This document shows positions 53,901-64,000 of a DNA stretch of 64,000 nt, piece after piece (positions within the stretch are counted from its first letter, which is position 1; the number at the start of each line of letters is the position of its first letter). The notes beneath the pieces were generated by a model. It saw nothing but the letters and a program-made list of their open reading frames with translations, made no database searches and was not told where the DNA came from. The stretch is taken from the NCBI RefSeq assembly GCF_000617845.2, contig NZ_DF820426.1, forward strand, positions 62,001 to 126,000, written 5' to 3'. The translations under genes were made by a program, and so were the position numbers. Source of the stretch: Bradyrhizobium sp. DOA9 (lineage in GTDB: Bacteria; Pseudomonadota; Alphaproteobacteria; Rhizobiales; Xanthobacteraceae).

Positions 53901-54302
53901 GTGAATTTTCAGGTCACTGTCCTGAAGATCCTGGTGAGCTATCCTGACGGGTTTGCCGTCATGGCGGACCTCAAACGCGACATGGCAATCCTTGCGACCA
54001 GCGGCCGGGACTGGGCCGAGCGGACCAAGCGTTTGGGCTCGCGCGTACCGGATCTGGATATCTTCTCCCAGAAGTTGGTCGAGCGGCTGAGCGGAGGCTG
54101 GCGAATCACGGACCAGGGCCGCGCCGTCCTGGAATTCATGGAGGCACGGCCGCCTGTCGTGGCCGAGCAAACGACCGATACCGGCGGCGCAGAAGCGCAG
54201 CCGCCAAAAGCATCTATCCAGATTCCACTGAAGAGAATCCGCGGCCGGCGACGACGAAACGAACGACTGCGCGCCGCCCGGGAAAGAACCCGCGCGTCCT
54301 GA
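53901..54302 (+). CDS. Conserved rhizobial protein with winged-helix-like N-terminus (133 aa)
   Basis: GTG start. MNFQVTVLKILVSYPDGFAVMADLKRDM and WRITDQGRAVLEFMEARPP look like a winged helix; the C-terminus is basic (RIRGRRRRNERLRAARER). Similar proteins appear to be common in Bradyrhizobium-type genomes with no known role. It is convergent with the LysR gene. Confidence 0.7.
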   Translation: MNFQVTVLKILVSYPDGFAVMADLKRDMAILATSGRDWAERTKRLGSRVPDLDIFSQKLVERLSGGWRITDQGRAVLEFMEARPPVVAEQTTDTGGAEAQPPKASIQIPLKRIRGRRRRNERLRAARERTRAS

Positions 54303-54346
54303 TCCGCTTCGCAAGATCGGGCAGCTCGGCTGGCTTGCTGTGGGGC

Positions 54347-55291
54347 TCAGGAAGCTTCCGCTTCCTGAAGAGCGGCTTTTCTGCAAAGACGCACCAACCA
54401 CCTGCAAAAGGCGCGACCGATCTCCGGGTTGTCGCTGCGATCAACTGCATAGGCGCGATAGTGCATGCCGCTCGGCGTCCGGGTTCCCGGCACAACATGC
54501 AAAACACCCTGACGCACCATGTCGCTCACGATGATTTCGGGAACCACAAGAAGGCATCTGCCTGTCATGACGGCGGGGAGCGCCAGATAATTATGGTCAT
54601 ATCGCGCGCCCGATTTGATGTCGTGCGAGGTCAGGTTCATCGCTCGCAGCCAAGTCGGCAATATGTCGGGCCTGGACGTGATGTTGAGGATCGGCGTCGA
54701 TCGGACAATTGATATGTTCTTGCCTCCGACGTGACTTGGAGATCCGACGCAGACGAGTTGCTCATTGTAGATCTCCCAATCATCGGCCGGCTCGATAACC
54801 GACAGATCCCGCGTGATCAGGATATCGTAGTCATCTGAGGAGGTCGGCGGCGACAGTGAACTGACCACATCGACGATCACCCCGCCCATTTCAGCGGAAA
54901 AGGCCTGAAGATTGGGAATCAGAAAAGAATAGGCGAAGGTCGACAGTGAGGTGCGGACCACGATCCGATTGGTCTCCTGCCGGCTCCTGCGCCGCATCCG
55001 CTTGGCTGTGAAGCATACAGTATCGAGCGGTTCGGCAACGGTGCTTGCAAACAGTCTCCCAAATTCGGTCAGCTGGCTTCGCCGGCCCCGCCGCTGCATG
55101 AGTTCGGCGCCGAAGTAATCCTGGAGCACAGACAGATAGCGGCTCACAGAGCTCTGCGTTATGCTCAAGGCCGCCGCCGCGCGGGTGACGCTTCCCTCTC
55201 GTGCGATGGTCACGAAGACGCGGATCGCGTTGAGCGGGACTTCCTCGCCTTCGGCAGACATCTTGTGCTTCGCTAGCTCCTTGCCGGCCAA
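54347..55291 (-). CDS. LysR-family regulator (PalR-like by context)
   Basis: 314 residues. The HTH is LNAIRVFVTIAREGSVTRAAAALSITQSSVSRYLSVLQ (about 20-57), followed by a LysR substrate domain. A second ATG at residue 11 is a possible start. It lies downstream of the phosphonopyruvate hydrolase gene in the same direction. In Variovorax Pal2 a LysR regulator (PalR) controls palA, so the same role is inferred here; the ligand would be phosphonoalanine. Confidence 0.88.
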   Translation of the reverse strand: MAGKELAKHKMSAEGEEVPLNAIRVFVTIAREGSVTRAAAALSITQSSVSRYLSVLQDYFGAELMQRRGRRSQLTEFGRLFASTVAEPLDTVCFTAKRMRRRSRQETNRIVVRTSLSTFAYSFLIPNLQAFSAEMGGVIVDVVSSLSPPTSSDDYDILITRDLSVIEPADDWEIYNEQLVCVGSPSHVGGKNISIVRSTPILNITSRPDILPTWLRAMNLTSHDIKSGARYDHNYLALPAVMTGRCLLVVPEIIVSDMVRQGVLHVVPGTRTPSGMHYRAYAVDRSDNPEIGRAFCRWLVRLCRKAALQEAEAS

Positions 55292-55605
55292 GTCTCTATC
55301 CTGAATACATTTCCAAAGGCGATTGTTGGATCACATTATTCGATGATTCCGGGCGGAATTCCGCTTATCTGCGGTATTGCGCGCTGGAAATCCTCTTTTC
55401 GGGCGATCTGTGTAGAATTGGGAACGACGACGGGGCCAAGGGCGTACTTTGCCTGCGAGAGCAGGGGCGAGTCATTGTCGTAAAGACGCTTTGCGTCCCG
55501 TACGCCGGCCGGTTACGCCCGTTGCTCACTCGTCGCCAAAGGAAACCGCGGTCGCTGGCGTTACCAGCACTGCAACTTGTATGAGCCGGACGGCACCGGC
55601 CCTTC
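55292..55605. other. Gap between palA-like and LysR genes
   Basis: About 310 bases holding the lysR promoter side. No gene or clear dyad recognised. Confidence 0.4.
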
Positions 55606-56478
55606 TTAGCGCAAGTAGCGGGTCTCTGCTTTCTTAACCTCGTCCATGCGCTGCAGCCGGAAGATCTCTTCGACCGCGACAATCTCCTTGTGGACGTTTT
55701 GCACGCCACCATCGGCGATGATGCGCCGAAAGGTTTGTTGCATGGCCGTGACGGCAGCGCGAATGCCGTAATTGCCATAGATCATCATCCGGATGTTGCC
55801 GAGGGCCTTCACCCGCTCGGCATCGAGATCAGGATAGGCGTTGGGGACGATCACGAGCGGGACTGCTCCCTTCCAGGCCCTCGAAAAACTTTCGATCTCG
55901 CTGGGATCCTTCGTTTTCGAATGGATCAGAATCATGTCGGCACCAGCCGCCTCGTAGGCTCGTGCCCGCTCAAGCGCTTCCGTCTCACCAAGGCCAGCGA
56001 TCAGGGCTTCGGTCCGCGCGATAATCAAAAAGGCCAGATCCCGTCTCGTCGCTCTGGCGGCCTCGATCTTTCCCTGGAATTCGGAAACGCGCAGGAGCTC
56101 CTGACGGCCGCCGGCGGCCAAACTCGTCACCTTGGGAAAGGTCTTGTCCTCGATGACAACTGCGCTGGCGCCCGCGAGCTCATATTCCGTGATGGCGTGG
56201 ATGACGTTGATCGCATTGCCGTAGCCGGTATCGATGTCGGCAACGATCGGCAACGTGGTGCGGCCTGCAATGGCACGCAGCATATCGAGATGCTGCGTCA
56301 TTGAGATGAGACTCATGTCGGCAAGGCCGTAAAGAGCGGAGAGCTCGAAGCCGGAGGCCCACAGGCCATCGAAGCCGGCTTCCTCGGCGAGCGCCGCGGA
56401 GAGCGGGCTATGGGCTGCCATGATGTGAACGAGGCCGGTTTCGGCCATGCGGGCGCGCAGGCGCTTGGCTGCAGACAT
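55606..56478 (-). CDS. palA: Phosphonopyruvate hydrolase (PEP mutase/isocitrate lyase superfamily)
   Basis: 290 residues, the PalA length. Metal/substrate loop VADIDTGYGN (79-88) and active-site loop EDKTFPKVTS (110-119). PEP mutases have Asn where this protein has Thr118; the Variovorax phosphonopyruvate hydrolase has Thr118 as well, so the hydrolase call is favoured. The tail (IYGNYGIRAAVTAMQQTFRRI ... ETRYLR) also follows PalA. It would cleave phosphonopyruvate to pyruvate and phosphate. The aminotransferase gene lies 11 bases upstream, in one operon. Confidence 0.85.
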   Translation of the reverse strand: MSAAKRLRARMAETGLVHIMAAHSPLSAALAEEAGFDGLWASGFELSALYGLADMSLISMTQHLDMLRAIAGRTTLPIVADIDTGYGNAINVIHAITEYELAGASAVVIEDKTFPKVTSLAAGGRQELLRVSEFQGKIEAARATRRDLAFLIIARTEALIAGLGETEALERARAYEAAGADMILIHSKTKDPSEIESFSRAWKGAVPLVIVPNAYPDLDAERVKALGNIRMMIYGNYGIRAAVTAMQQTFRRIIADGGVQNVHKEIVAVEEIFRLQRMDEVKKAETRYLR

Positions 56479-56489
56479 CGAGAGGTCCT

Positions 56490-57689
56490 TCAGGATAGGG
56501 CCGCGCAGGCGGCGATGATGCGGTCACAGGCCCGGGCGAGATCCTCGAGGGAGGACGCATAGGAAACGCGGATGTAGGGAGAGGCCATGAAGCCGCTGCC
56601 CGGCACCACCGCCACGGCGAAGGCGTCGAGCAGATACATGGCAAAATCAGTGTCGGTTGCGATCAATTTGCCATCGGGTGTGCGCTTGCCGAGAACGCCC
56701 GCGCAGGAGGGGAACACGTAGAAGGCACCGTCCGGCATCCTGCAGTTGAGCCCCTCGGCCTGGTTCAGTTTGGAGACGACCAGATCACGCCGCTGCACAA
56801 AGGCACTCGCAAACTCCCTTACATGATCACGGCCGCCGGACAGCGCCTCGATGGTCGCATATTGGGAGATCGAACTCGTATGCGATGAAGTCTGGCCCTG
56901 GATGAGATTCATGGCTTTGATCAGGGGCAAAGGTCCAGCGCCATAACCCACACGCCAGCCCGTCATTGCGTCAGCCTTCGAAACGCCATTGACAGTCAGT
57001 GTGCGGCCGGACAGGTCGGGTGCAACGGCTGCCATGGTTGCGAACTCAGTGCCATAGGTCAGCTTCTCGTAAATGTCGTCTGACAGAACGTGAACCTCGC
57101 CGTGCCGGCGCAGCACATCCGCCAGGGCCAGCAGATCGTCTTTGCTGTAGACAGCACCGGTCGGATTTGATGGCGAGTTCAGCATCAGCCACTTGGTGCG
57201 CGGGGTGATCGCAGCTTCCAGAGCGTCCGGGCGCAGCTTGAACCCATGGAATTCGTCGCAGGAGACCATGACCGGCCTTCCACCTGCGAGCGCGACCATG
57301 TCGGGATAAGATACCCAGCAGGGCGCCGGGATCGCGACCTCGTCGCCCGGATCGAGAGTGGCGAAGAGTGCGTTGAACACGACCTGCTTGGCGCCACAGC
57401 CGACCGTGATCTGGTCGAGGCTGTAGTCGAGGCCGTGATCGTGCTGAAAACTCCTTCGAACCGCCTCGCGCAGCGGCTTGATTCCGGCGACCGGAGTGTA
57501 CCTCGTGCGGCCATCACGAATGGCGCGAACGCCGGCCTCGCAAACAGAGGCAGGCGTGTCGAAGTCCGGCTCTCCCTGGCTGAGCGTGATGACATCGACG
57601 CCAGCTTCACGTAGCTCGGCGGCTCGCGCCGTCATGGCCTTGGTTTCGGAGGGACGGACGAGCTTGAGACGTTCGGCGATAAGGGACAC
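56490..57689 (-). CDS. Class I aminotransferase, likely phosphonoalanine transaminase (PalB role)
   Basis: 399 residues of aspartate aminotransferase type: TLSQGEPDFDTP, YTPVAGIKPLREAV, LNSPSNPTGAVYSKDDL, DDIYEKLTYG, and the PLP lysine in NGVSKADAMTGWRVGYG. The GTG at 57689 aligns with the family start (SLIAERLKLVRPSETKAM); a TTG at 57707 is possible. It is 11 bases before palA in the same operon, so it probably converts phosphonoalanine to phosphonopyruvate. Confidence 0.88.
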   Translation of the reverse strand: MSLIAERLKLVRPSETKAMTARAAELREAGVDVITLSQGEPDFDTPASVCEAGVRAIRDGRTRYTPVAGIKPLREAVRRSFQHDHGLDYSLDQITVGCGAKQVVFNALFATLDPGDEVAIPAPCWVSYPDMVALAGGRPVMVSCDEFHGFKLRPDALEAAITPRTKWLMLNSPSNPTGAVYSKDDLLALADVLRRHGEVHVLSDDIYEKLTYGTEFATMAAVAPDLSGRTLTVNGVSKADAMTGWRVGYGAGPLPLIKAMNLIQGQTSSHTSSISQYATIEALSGGRDHVREFASAFVQRRDLVVSKLNQAEGLNCRMPDGAFYVFPSCAGVLGKRTPDGKLIATDTDFAMYLLDAFAVAVVPGSGFMASPYIRVSYASSLEDLARACDRIIAACAALS

Positions 57690-58151
57690 GATTTCGAACC
57701 TGCACAACGCGGATGCACTTTTCGCCGGGGCTTGTACCCGCTAGCGAGCGGCTCACCCAGTTGATCCATCGCTCTTCTCGATTAGACGATCGAATCTCGC
57801 GATGCATGTGACACGCTCGAACTCTCGTCCTGCCAAAGGCGGATGGAAGATCAATGGCCTATGCCCCACAAATCGCACGCGATTTGCCTCCTGTCCTCCA
57901 CCCCTGGTGCTTTGCTCGGCATCGGCGCCGACCGCTGTCGAACCCCGCGATCGAGCGGCCGTCATATCTTTCGATCACATCCGCATCCACCATCGCGTTG
58001 GTGCAAGAGAGCATCGAATTGTTCGATGCGCGTCATCCAACCGTAGCACATTAAGCCTTTAAGGCCGGCTAGTCCCAGCGCTCAGCTCATCCCAGCGCTT
58101 GGGGGCGCGGGATATCGACCGAACGGCCCACGGTCACTGGAAACATCGGAA
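57690..58151. other. Divergent promoter region between palB-like and ABC transporter genes
   Basis: About 460 bases. It contains the 8-3-8 dyad at 58011-58029. A regulator binding here could control both directions. Confidence 0.5.
58011..58029. promoter_or_regulatory. 8-3-8 dyad in the divergent promoter region
   Basis: GCATCGAA and TTCGATGC around TTG, 122 bases before the ABC ATPase start. A candidate operator; the bound protein is unknown. Confidence 0.5.
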
Positions 58152-59326
<1,175 letters not shown>

Positions 59327-59330
<4 letters not shown>

Positions 59331-60301
59331 GCCGGCCTGCCGCGACAATGGAGTCCGCAGGCACGATGGCGCAGGCGGGCGATCGCGGCGCCTCCCAGCT
59401 GCTCTCGGCTTCGCCAGCGAAGCGGCGCGCCTTTGCAGAAGGCGCAACGGCCTGGATGCTGGCTGGACTTGCGGTTTTCCTGCTGCTCGCTCTGTTCTTC
59501 GTCCCTGTGCTGGGCGTCGTTTTGATCGCGCTGACGGATTGGCAATTCGGATCTGCCTCCTTCTCCTTTGTGGGGCTTGCTAATTTCCGCGAGGTCTTCA
59601 CGGACCAAGGTTTTAGAGCCTCGCTTCTCAACACCATTCTCTACGTTCTGATCGTGGTACCAGGCACGGTCGTCTCTGGGCTTGCCATCGCGCTTCTGAT
59701 CGAAAGCGGCCGGTCATGCCGGGCATTCTACCGCGCCATTCACTTTCTGCCCTTCATGGCAACCCTGACCGCCATGGCGATCGCCTGGGAGGCGCTACTG
59801 CATCCAACAATCGGCCTCATCAACCAGACGCTTGCAGCAATGGGCCTGCCCACCGCCAACTGGTTGCGTGACGAGAATACAGCACTCCCCGTGCTGGCTG
59901 TGATCGGTATCTGGCAGAACCTGGGCTATGCGATGGTTCTGTTCCTTGCGGGTCTGAAAAGCATACCGCAGGATCTCTATGACGCCGCCAACGTCGATGG
60001 CGCGGATATGTGGCTGGACCGGCTGCGAACCGTCACGCTGCCCATGCTCGGGCCCGTCACGATGTTCGTCGTCATCGTCGTGGCTCTGAGGGCGTTTGAG
60101 GCCTTCGACACCGTAAAGGTGTTGACGCAAGGCGGCCCCGGTCACGCCTCCGAGCTGCTGCTCTACACGCTCTATCGCGAGAGCTTTGAATATCTGCGTA
60201 CCGGATATGGCGCGGCGGTTGCGGTCGTCTTCCTCTTGATCGTCGTCACGCTCACTCTCGTCCAGACCCGCATCGTGGACAAGAAGGTGCACTATCAATG
60301 A
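59327..60301 (+). CDS. ABC transporter permease (UgpA/MalF type)
   Basis: 324 residues with six predicted membrane helices and the EAA loop (DLYDAANVDGADMWLDRLRTVTLPML). It overlaps both neighbours by ATGA, so the subunits are made together. Confidence 0.93.
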
Positions 60302-61140
60302 GTCAGGCCAGTTCCAGCTTGTCGATGCCTTCAGGCATTCTTCGCCATGCCGTTCTGCTCCTGACCGGGGCCGTGATCCTTCTTCCTTTCGTCTGGATGA
60401 TCTCGCTATCCATCAAGCCACCCGGGGAAATCTTCCGCGCGTCCTTTTCGTTCTGGCCAACGCATTTCTATGGCATCGAAAACTACGGCAAAGCGCTCAC
60501 CGAGGCCCCGCTACCGCGCTATATGGGCAACGGCCTGCTCGTCTGTGCCTTGATCTTGATTTTGCAGGTTCTGGTCTGCGCGCCTTGCGCTTATGCACTC
60601 GCAAAGCTTCGCTTCGCCGGTAGAGATCTGCTGTTCGGCATGGTGCTCATTGGGCTTTTGCTGCCACACCAGGTGCTGTCGCTCCCACTCTTCATCCTTG
60701 GATATCAGCTCGGTATTCTTAATACTTACGCTGCGCTGATCTTTCCCTATGTCGTATCGCCATTTGGGATCTTTCTGTTCCGGCAGTTTTTCAAGACCAT
60801 CCCTGACGACGTGGTTCACGCCGCCCGTCTCGACGGGCTATCCGAGCTTTCAATCGTCTGGAAGATCATGGTGCCGATGGCCGCACCAGCGCTTGCTGCG
60901 TTCTCGATCTTCTCGGTCGTCGGTCACTGGAACGATCTGTTCTGGCCATTGATCGCCGTGCGGGATGAATCATTGATGCCTCCGCCCCTCGGCATCATGG
61001 CCTTCAAGAGCGAGGAAGCCGGAAATGATTACGGCCCTCTGATGGCCGCATCGACACTCGTCGTTCTTCCCTTGGTCATTGCCTTTCTCGCCGCTCAGAA
61101 ATGGTTCGTCGAAGGAATCACGGGTGGAGCGGTCAAGTAG
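60298..61140 (+). CDS. ABC transporter permease (UgpE/MalG type)
   Basis: 280 residues, six helices, EAA loop (DVVHAARLDGLSELSIVWKIMVPM). Partner of the upstream permease. Confidence 0.93.
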   Translation: MSQASSSLSMPSGILRHAVLLLTGAVILLPFVWMISLSIKPPGEIFRASFSFWPTHFYGIENYGKALTEAPLPRYMGNGLLVCALILILQVLVCAPCAYALAKLRFAGRDLLFGMVLIGLLLPHQVLSLPLFILGYQLGILNTYAALIFPYVVSPFGIFLFRQFFKTIPDDVVHAARLDGLSELSIVWKIMVPMAAPALAAFSIFSVVGHWNDLFWPLIAVRDESLMPPPLGIMAFKSEEAGNDYGPLMAASTLVVLPLVIAFLAAQKWFVEGITGGAVK

Positions 61141-61155
61141 GATCATGAAGCGCAA

Positions 61156-62421
61156 ATGACTCTGACCCGCAGAAAAGCCATCATCGGGCTCTGTGCCGCC
61201 GCCATGCCGACCGGGCGAGCGGCATCCGTTACTCAGACACGCCTGAGGATCAGCGCGCCAATCGGGATCCACCAAAAAATGCTTGGTGAGCTCGCGTCTC
61301 GATTTACAAGGCTCAACCCGGCAATCACGATCGAGTTTGTGGGCAAAGGCGACAATTGGGATCCGCTGCTGCAAGTCACCTTGCGCGAGGGCCTTGTCAA
61401 CGGCCTGCCGGACGCGACCTGGCAGTCGCTGACCTACGCGCCTCTGCTGGCCCGCCGCCGCTACCTGCAATCTCTCGATGCTCTCGCCGGCGGCCGCCGA
61501 GCCTTCAATGAACTCGGCTTGCCAGGGCCGCTGCTTGAGTCCGTATCCGGCGACCGTGGCATCCTCGCGATGCCGTTCGGCACCACGATCCCTGTCGTCT
61601 ACTTCAACAAGGACTTGCTCCGTCGCGCCGGTTACACAGCCGCGCAGCCTCTCGCGACATGGGACGAGATCGTCGAGATAGCCGGAAGGATCTCGGCGCT
61701 CGACCAGACGCTCATCGGCGGCTTCGTTGAATATGACGCGAGCAACGCCTGGATATTTCAGAACCTGGTTGCAGGTTTCGGAGGGCGTATGATGACCTCT
61801 GATCTTTCCGGTATCGCCTTCGACGCGCCCGAAGGCCGAAGCGCCCTGGAGCTTCTCTGGCGGCTCGGTGACGCAGGTGGGCCCAACATGAGCCGCGAGC
61901 AGGCCCGGCAAGCGTTCAATGCCGGTGCTTGTGGAATTCTGATTCGATCGGCAAGCGGAACCACTTCCGTCTCCAAGGCTGCGGAAGGACGTTTTGAGCT
62001 GATGGTCGGCCGCTTGCCTCTCCCAAGTCCGAATGGCCGTCTCGTGGGAGCCGGCCACGGATTCATGGTCTTCACAAAGGATCCGGATCGTCAGAAAGCG
62101 CTTTGGGCCTTCCTGCGCTTTGCTGCGGAAGCCGAGGGGCAGATGATTCTGGCACGGCAGACCGGCTACATGCCGGTGAACGTGTCGGCTCTCGCAGATG
62201 CAGCCTTCCGCAAAGAGTATCTGCGGATCAATCCCTATCACAGCGCGATCGTTGACGCGCTGGAGTTCACCACGGACCAGTTCTCGTTCCCCAAGGACAA
62301 TACGGTCAAGATCACGGACATGATGGCCGACGTGATGCGCGATGTGGTCGTGCACCGCACCAGGCCGGACGCCGCGCTGAAGGCCATGGCCGATCAGACC
62401 CGCAAGCTCTTGAGCTCTTGA
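61156..62421 (+). CDS. ABC transporter solute-binding protein (UgpB/family 1)
   Basis: 421 residues. The N-terminus TRRKAIIGLCAAAMPTGRAAS has a twin-arginine-like motif and a cleavable signal. The body has the family 1 pattern (LASRFTRLNPAITIEFVGKGDNW, GDRGILAMPFGTTIPVVYFNKDLL, GHGFMVFTKDPDRQKALWAFL). It chooses the transported substrate. UgpB-type proteins bind sugars, glycerol phosphates or related compounds; given palA nearby a phosphonate derivative is possible. Confidence 0.92.
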   Translation: MTLTRRKAIIGLCAAAMPTGRAASVTQTRLRISAPIGIHQKMLGELASRFTRLNPAITIEFVGKGDNWDPLLQVTLREGLVNGLPDATWQSLTYAPLLARRRYLQSLDALAGGRRAFNELGLPGPLLESVSGDRGILAMPFGTTIPVVYFNKDLLRRAGYTAAQPLATWDEIVEIAGRISALDQTLIGGFVEYDASNAWIFQNLVAGFGGRMMTSDLSGIAFDAPEGRSALELLWRLGDAGGPNMSREQARQAFNAGACGILIRSASGTTSVSKAAEGRFELMVGRLPLPSPNGRLVGAGHGFMVFTKDPDRQKALWAFLRFAAEAEGQMILARQTGYMPVNVSALADAAFRKEYLRINPYHSAIVDALEFTTDQFSFPKDNTVKITDMMADVMRDVVVHRTRPDAALKAMADQTRKLLSS

Positions 62422-62450
62422 GCTGCTCTTCATTCAACCGGGACCCCTCC

Positions 62451-63563
62451 ATGACGCTGTCTTTTCGTCCAAGCGACGTTCTGAACATGAGCGGCAATCT
62501 GCCGCCCAAGGTGCCACACGTCTTCGATGACGCCTATCGCGCCGCCGTTCAGCATGTGATGAGCAGTTGCGAGCCCAGCCATCTGATCGGCGCGCACCAG
62601 TTTCGCGGCAGCGAACGCGATCGCGCGCTGGGTGCGCGTTTTGTCGGCCGCCGCATGCCGGAGAGTCCCGCGGCAGACAGAGTGGTGGTTGCAAATGGCA
62701 CGCAAAGCATTCTGATGATGCTGCTTGCGGGTATCGTGGGCCCAAATCGGCGCCTCGCGATCGAGGCTCTGAGCTACCCGACCGTGCAAACCTTCGCCCA
62801 GCATCTCGGCTTCGAACTGTCGCCCGTCGCGATGGACGGCGAGGGCGCCGTGCCGGAGGCGTTGGAGGCAATTTGCCGTACTGAGCGGCCAGCAGCCTAT
62901 TATGCGATGCCGACCATCCAGAACCCGACGACGGGAACGATGAGCGTCGAGCGGCGCAAAGCCATCGCAGAGATCTGTCGGCGCTACGAGGTTGCGATCA
63001 TCGAGGACGACATCTACAGCCTCCTGCCAAAGGACGCCCCACCGCCGCTCTCGAGCTTCGCACCGGAGATCTCCTGGTATGTGCTCGGCACCGCCAAGTC
63101 CTTGTCCGCCGCGTTGAAGATCGCCTATGTGGTGGCGCCAAGCGCCGAAGCCGCGGCGGAACGATTCTGGCCTGGCGTGCGCGCGACCTATTGGATGTGC
63201 GCCCCGATGAACGGGGCGATCGTATCGTCGCTGATCGAGACCGGCGCCGTCGAGGACATTATCGAAGCGGTGCGGGCCGAGACGCGGGTCCGTCAAGCCA
63301 TGGTCAGCGAGAGCGTCTCCAGCCCCGACCTTCGCAGCCGGCCGGATTGCCTGCACGTCTTCCTGCCGCTGCCGGCGGACCGTCCCGCCAAAGATTTCGT
63401 CGCCAGAGTGCGGGCCTTGGGCGTCGACGTCAGCCCAGCCAGCACATACGCGATGAACGACAGCCCGGCGCCAAACGCAATTCGCTTTGGCACGGGCACG
63501 CCGCGGGATCGCGCAGCCTTCGAGCGAGGACTCGCTGCGATCACGAAGGTCTATCGGGGATAG
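62451..63563 (+). CDS. PLP-dependent aminotransferase (MocR-type domain without HTH)
   Basis: 370 residues from ATG 62451; a TTG at 62418 overlapping the upstream stop is an alternative start. Fold type I features: VVVANGTQSILMMLLAGIV, YYAMPTIQNPTTGTMSVERR, AIIEDDIYSLL and the likely PLP lysine in LGTAKSLSAALKIAYV. It resembles the catalytic half of MocR regulators. Probably acts on an amino acid released from the imported substrate. Confidence 0.88.
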   Translation: MTLSFRPSDVLNMSGNLPPKVPHVFDDAYRAAVQHVMSSCEPSHLIGAHQFRGSERDRALGARFVGRRMPESPAADRVVVANGTQSILMMLLAGIVGPNRRLAIEALSYPTVQTFAQHLGFELSPVAMDGEGAVPEALEAICRTERPAAYYAMPTIQNPTTGTMSVERRKAIAEICRRYEVAIIEDDIYSLLPKDAPPPLSSFAPEISWYVLGTAKSLSAALKIAYVVAPSAEAAAERFWPGVRATYWMCAPMNGAIVSSLIETGAVEDIIEAVRAETRVRQAMVSESVSSPDLRSRPDCLHVFLPLPADRPAKDFVARVRALGVDVSPASTYAMNDSPAPNAIRFGTGTPRDRAAFERGLAAITKVYRG

Positions 63564-63574
63564 GAGATAAGCTG

Positions 63575-64000
63575 TGAACGAAAAACCCAAACAATCATCG
63601 AAAATTTGGACCGATCTCGATATCGATGCGCCCGGCAAGCAGACCGGCTTCCTTTGGCTGCCGCTCGCGGTGCACGACCGCTCCGGTGACGATGCCGGCT
63701 ACAATTGCGAGCCGATTCCGATCGCGACGATCCGCAACGGAGAAGGACCGAGCGTGTTGCTGATGGCCGGCAATCACGGCAACGAATATGAAGGCCAGGT
63801 CATTCTGATGAAGCTGATCCGCGCGCTGAACGTCGAAGACGTGCGTGGTCGGCTGATCATCCTGCCGGCTGCAAATGCGCCGGCGGTCCGGGCCGATCGC
63901 CGCAATTCACCGCTTGACGACGGCAACCTGAACCGTCAGTTCCCCGGGGACCCAAATGGTGGTCCGACCTCGATGATCGCCCATTTTATCGAGAGCGTCA
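63575..64000 (+). CDS. AstE/AspA-family zinc deacylase (partial, runs off the window)
   Basis: GTG start with GGAG upstream. The visible 142 residues include AGNHGNEYEGQ (zinc ligands His and Glu) and NLNRQFPGDPNGG, the succinylglutamate desuccinylase/aspartoacylase pattern, close to N-acetyl-diaminobutyrate deacetylases (DoeB). It would remove an N-acyl group from an amino acid. Last visible gene of the transporter operon. Confidence 0.87.

Noticed and set aside
55606..56478. Annotation as PEP phosphomutase or isocitrate lyase
   Set aside because: Thr118 in the active-site loop and the adjacent aminotransferase favour phosphonopyruvate hydrolase.
60970..62433. 487-codon minus-strand frame opposite the solute-binding protein gene
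   Set aside because: No ribosome binding site or domain; the plus-strand gene fits its operon exactly.
62430..63638. 402-codon minus-strand frame opposite the second aminotransferase
   Set aside because: Shadow of a clear PLP enzyme; it also overlaps the start of the deacylase gene.

Overview
The window looks like part of a repABC-type conjugative plasmid, or a plasmid-derived island, from an alphaproteobacterium. The most likely host is a member of the Bradyrhizobium/Nitrobacteraceae group. The evidence is a minus-strand repA-repB-repC operon with two perfect copies of the rhizobial parS consensus and a counter-transcribed RNA candidate between repB and repC. There are also a MobP-type relaxase with MobC, a complete VirB/VirD4 conjugation system headed by a LuxI gene, high G+C, and many conserved rhizobial proteins of unknown function. 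No rRNA, tRNA, CRISPR array or intact insertion sequence was recognised.

Layout. Positions 1-5.1 kb hold an unknown protein, the mobC-relaxase operon (minus strand), a candidate oriT with an IncP/VirD2-like TATCCTG|C nic motif at 2874-2883, and a second partition pair resembling IncC/KorB. The KorB-like pair is flanked by two identical 7-2-7 dyads. Positions 6-16 kb hold HU, two DUF736 paralogues, repABC with parS, a damaged vapBC pair and a DUF1612 protein. Positions 16.6-30.4 kb form a long minus-strand block: an ArdC-like antirestriction metallopeptidase, a translationally coupled cluster with a DUF7007 gene, a ParB-like protein, a 1697-residue methylase-helicase fusion of DarB type, a DUF1419 protein, a DUF3991/TOPRIM protein and small unknowns. 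If the nic site is right, this block enters the recipient early and its coding orientation uses the transferred strand as template. That is the arrangement expected of an anti-defence leading region.

Positions 31-45.6 kb hold luxR (minus) and a divergent operon: luxI, a catalytically degenerate virB1, virB2-B5, an eexN lipoprotein gene, virB6-B11, virD4 and a free-standing LPD7-domain protein. Quorum sensing probably controls conjugation, as in Ti plasmids where traI heads the trb operon.

Positions 45.8-53 kb are metabolic cargo. A LacI regulator sits next to genes for a CoA-transferase, two enoyl-CoA hydratase-family enzymes, an MHS transporter and a GH88-like hydrolase. Related LacI-type operators lie before lacI, the CoA-transferase gene and the transporter gene.

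Positions 54.3-64 kb are a second cargo block centred on a palA-like phosphonopyruvate hydrolase that carries the diagnostic Thr118. It has an adjacent aminotransferase, a LysR regulator, a Ugp-type ABC transporter, a second aminotransferase and an AstE/AspA-family deacylase that runs off the window. The inferred role is uptake and breakdown of phosphonoalanine or a derivative to pyruvate and phosphate.

Several genes are broken by one-base changes (zinc-ribbon gene, vapB, vapC, possibly a gene at 19.1-19.4 kb). These may be decay or sequencing errors.
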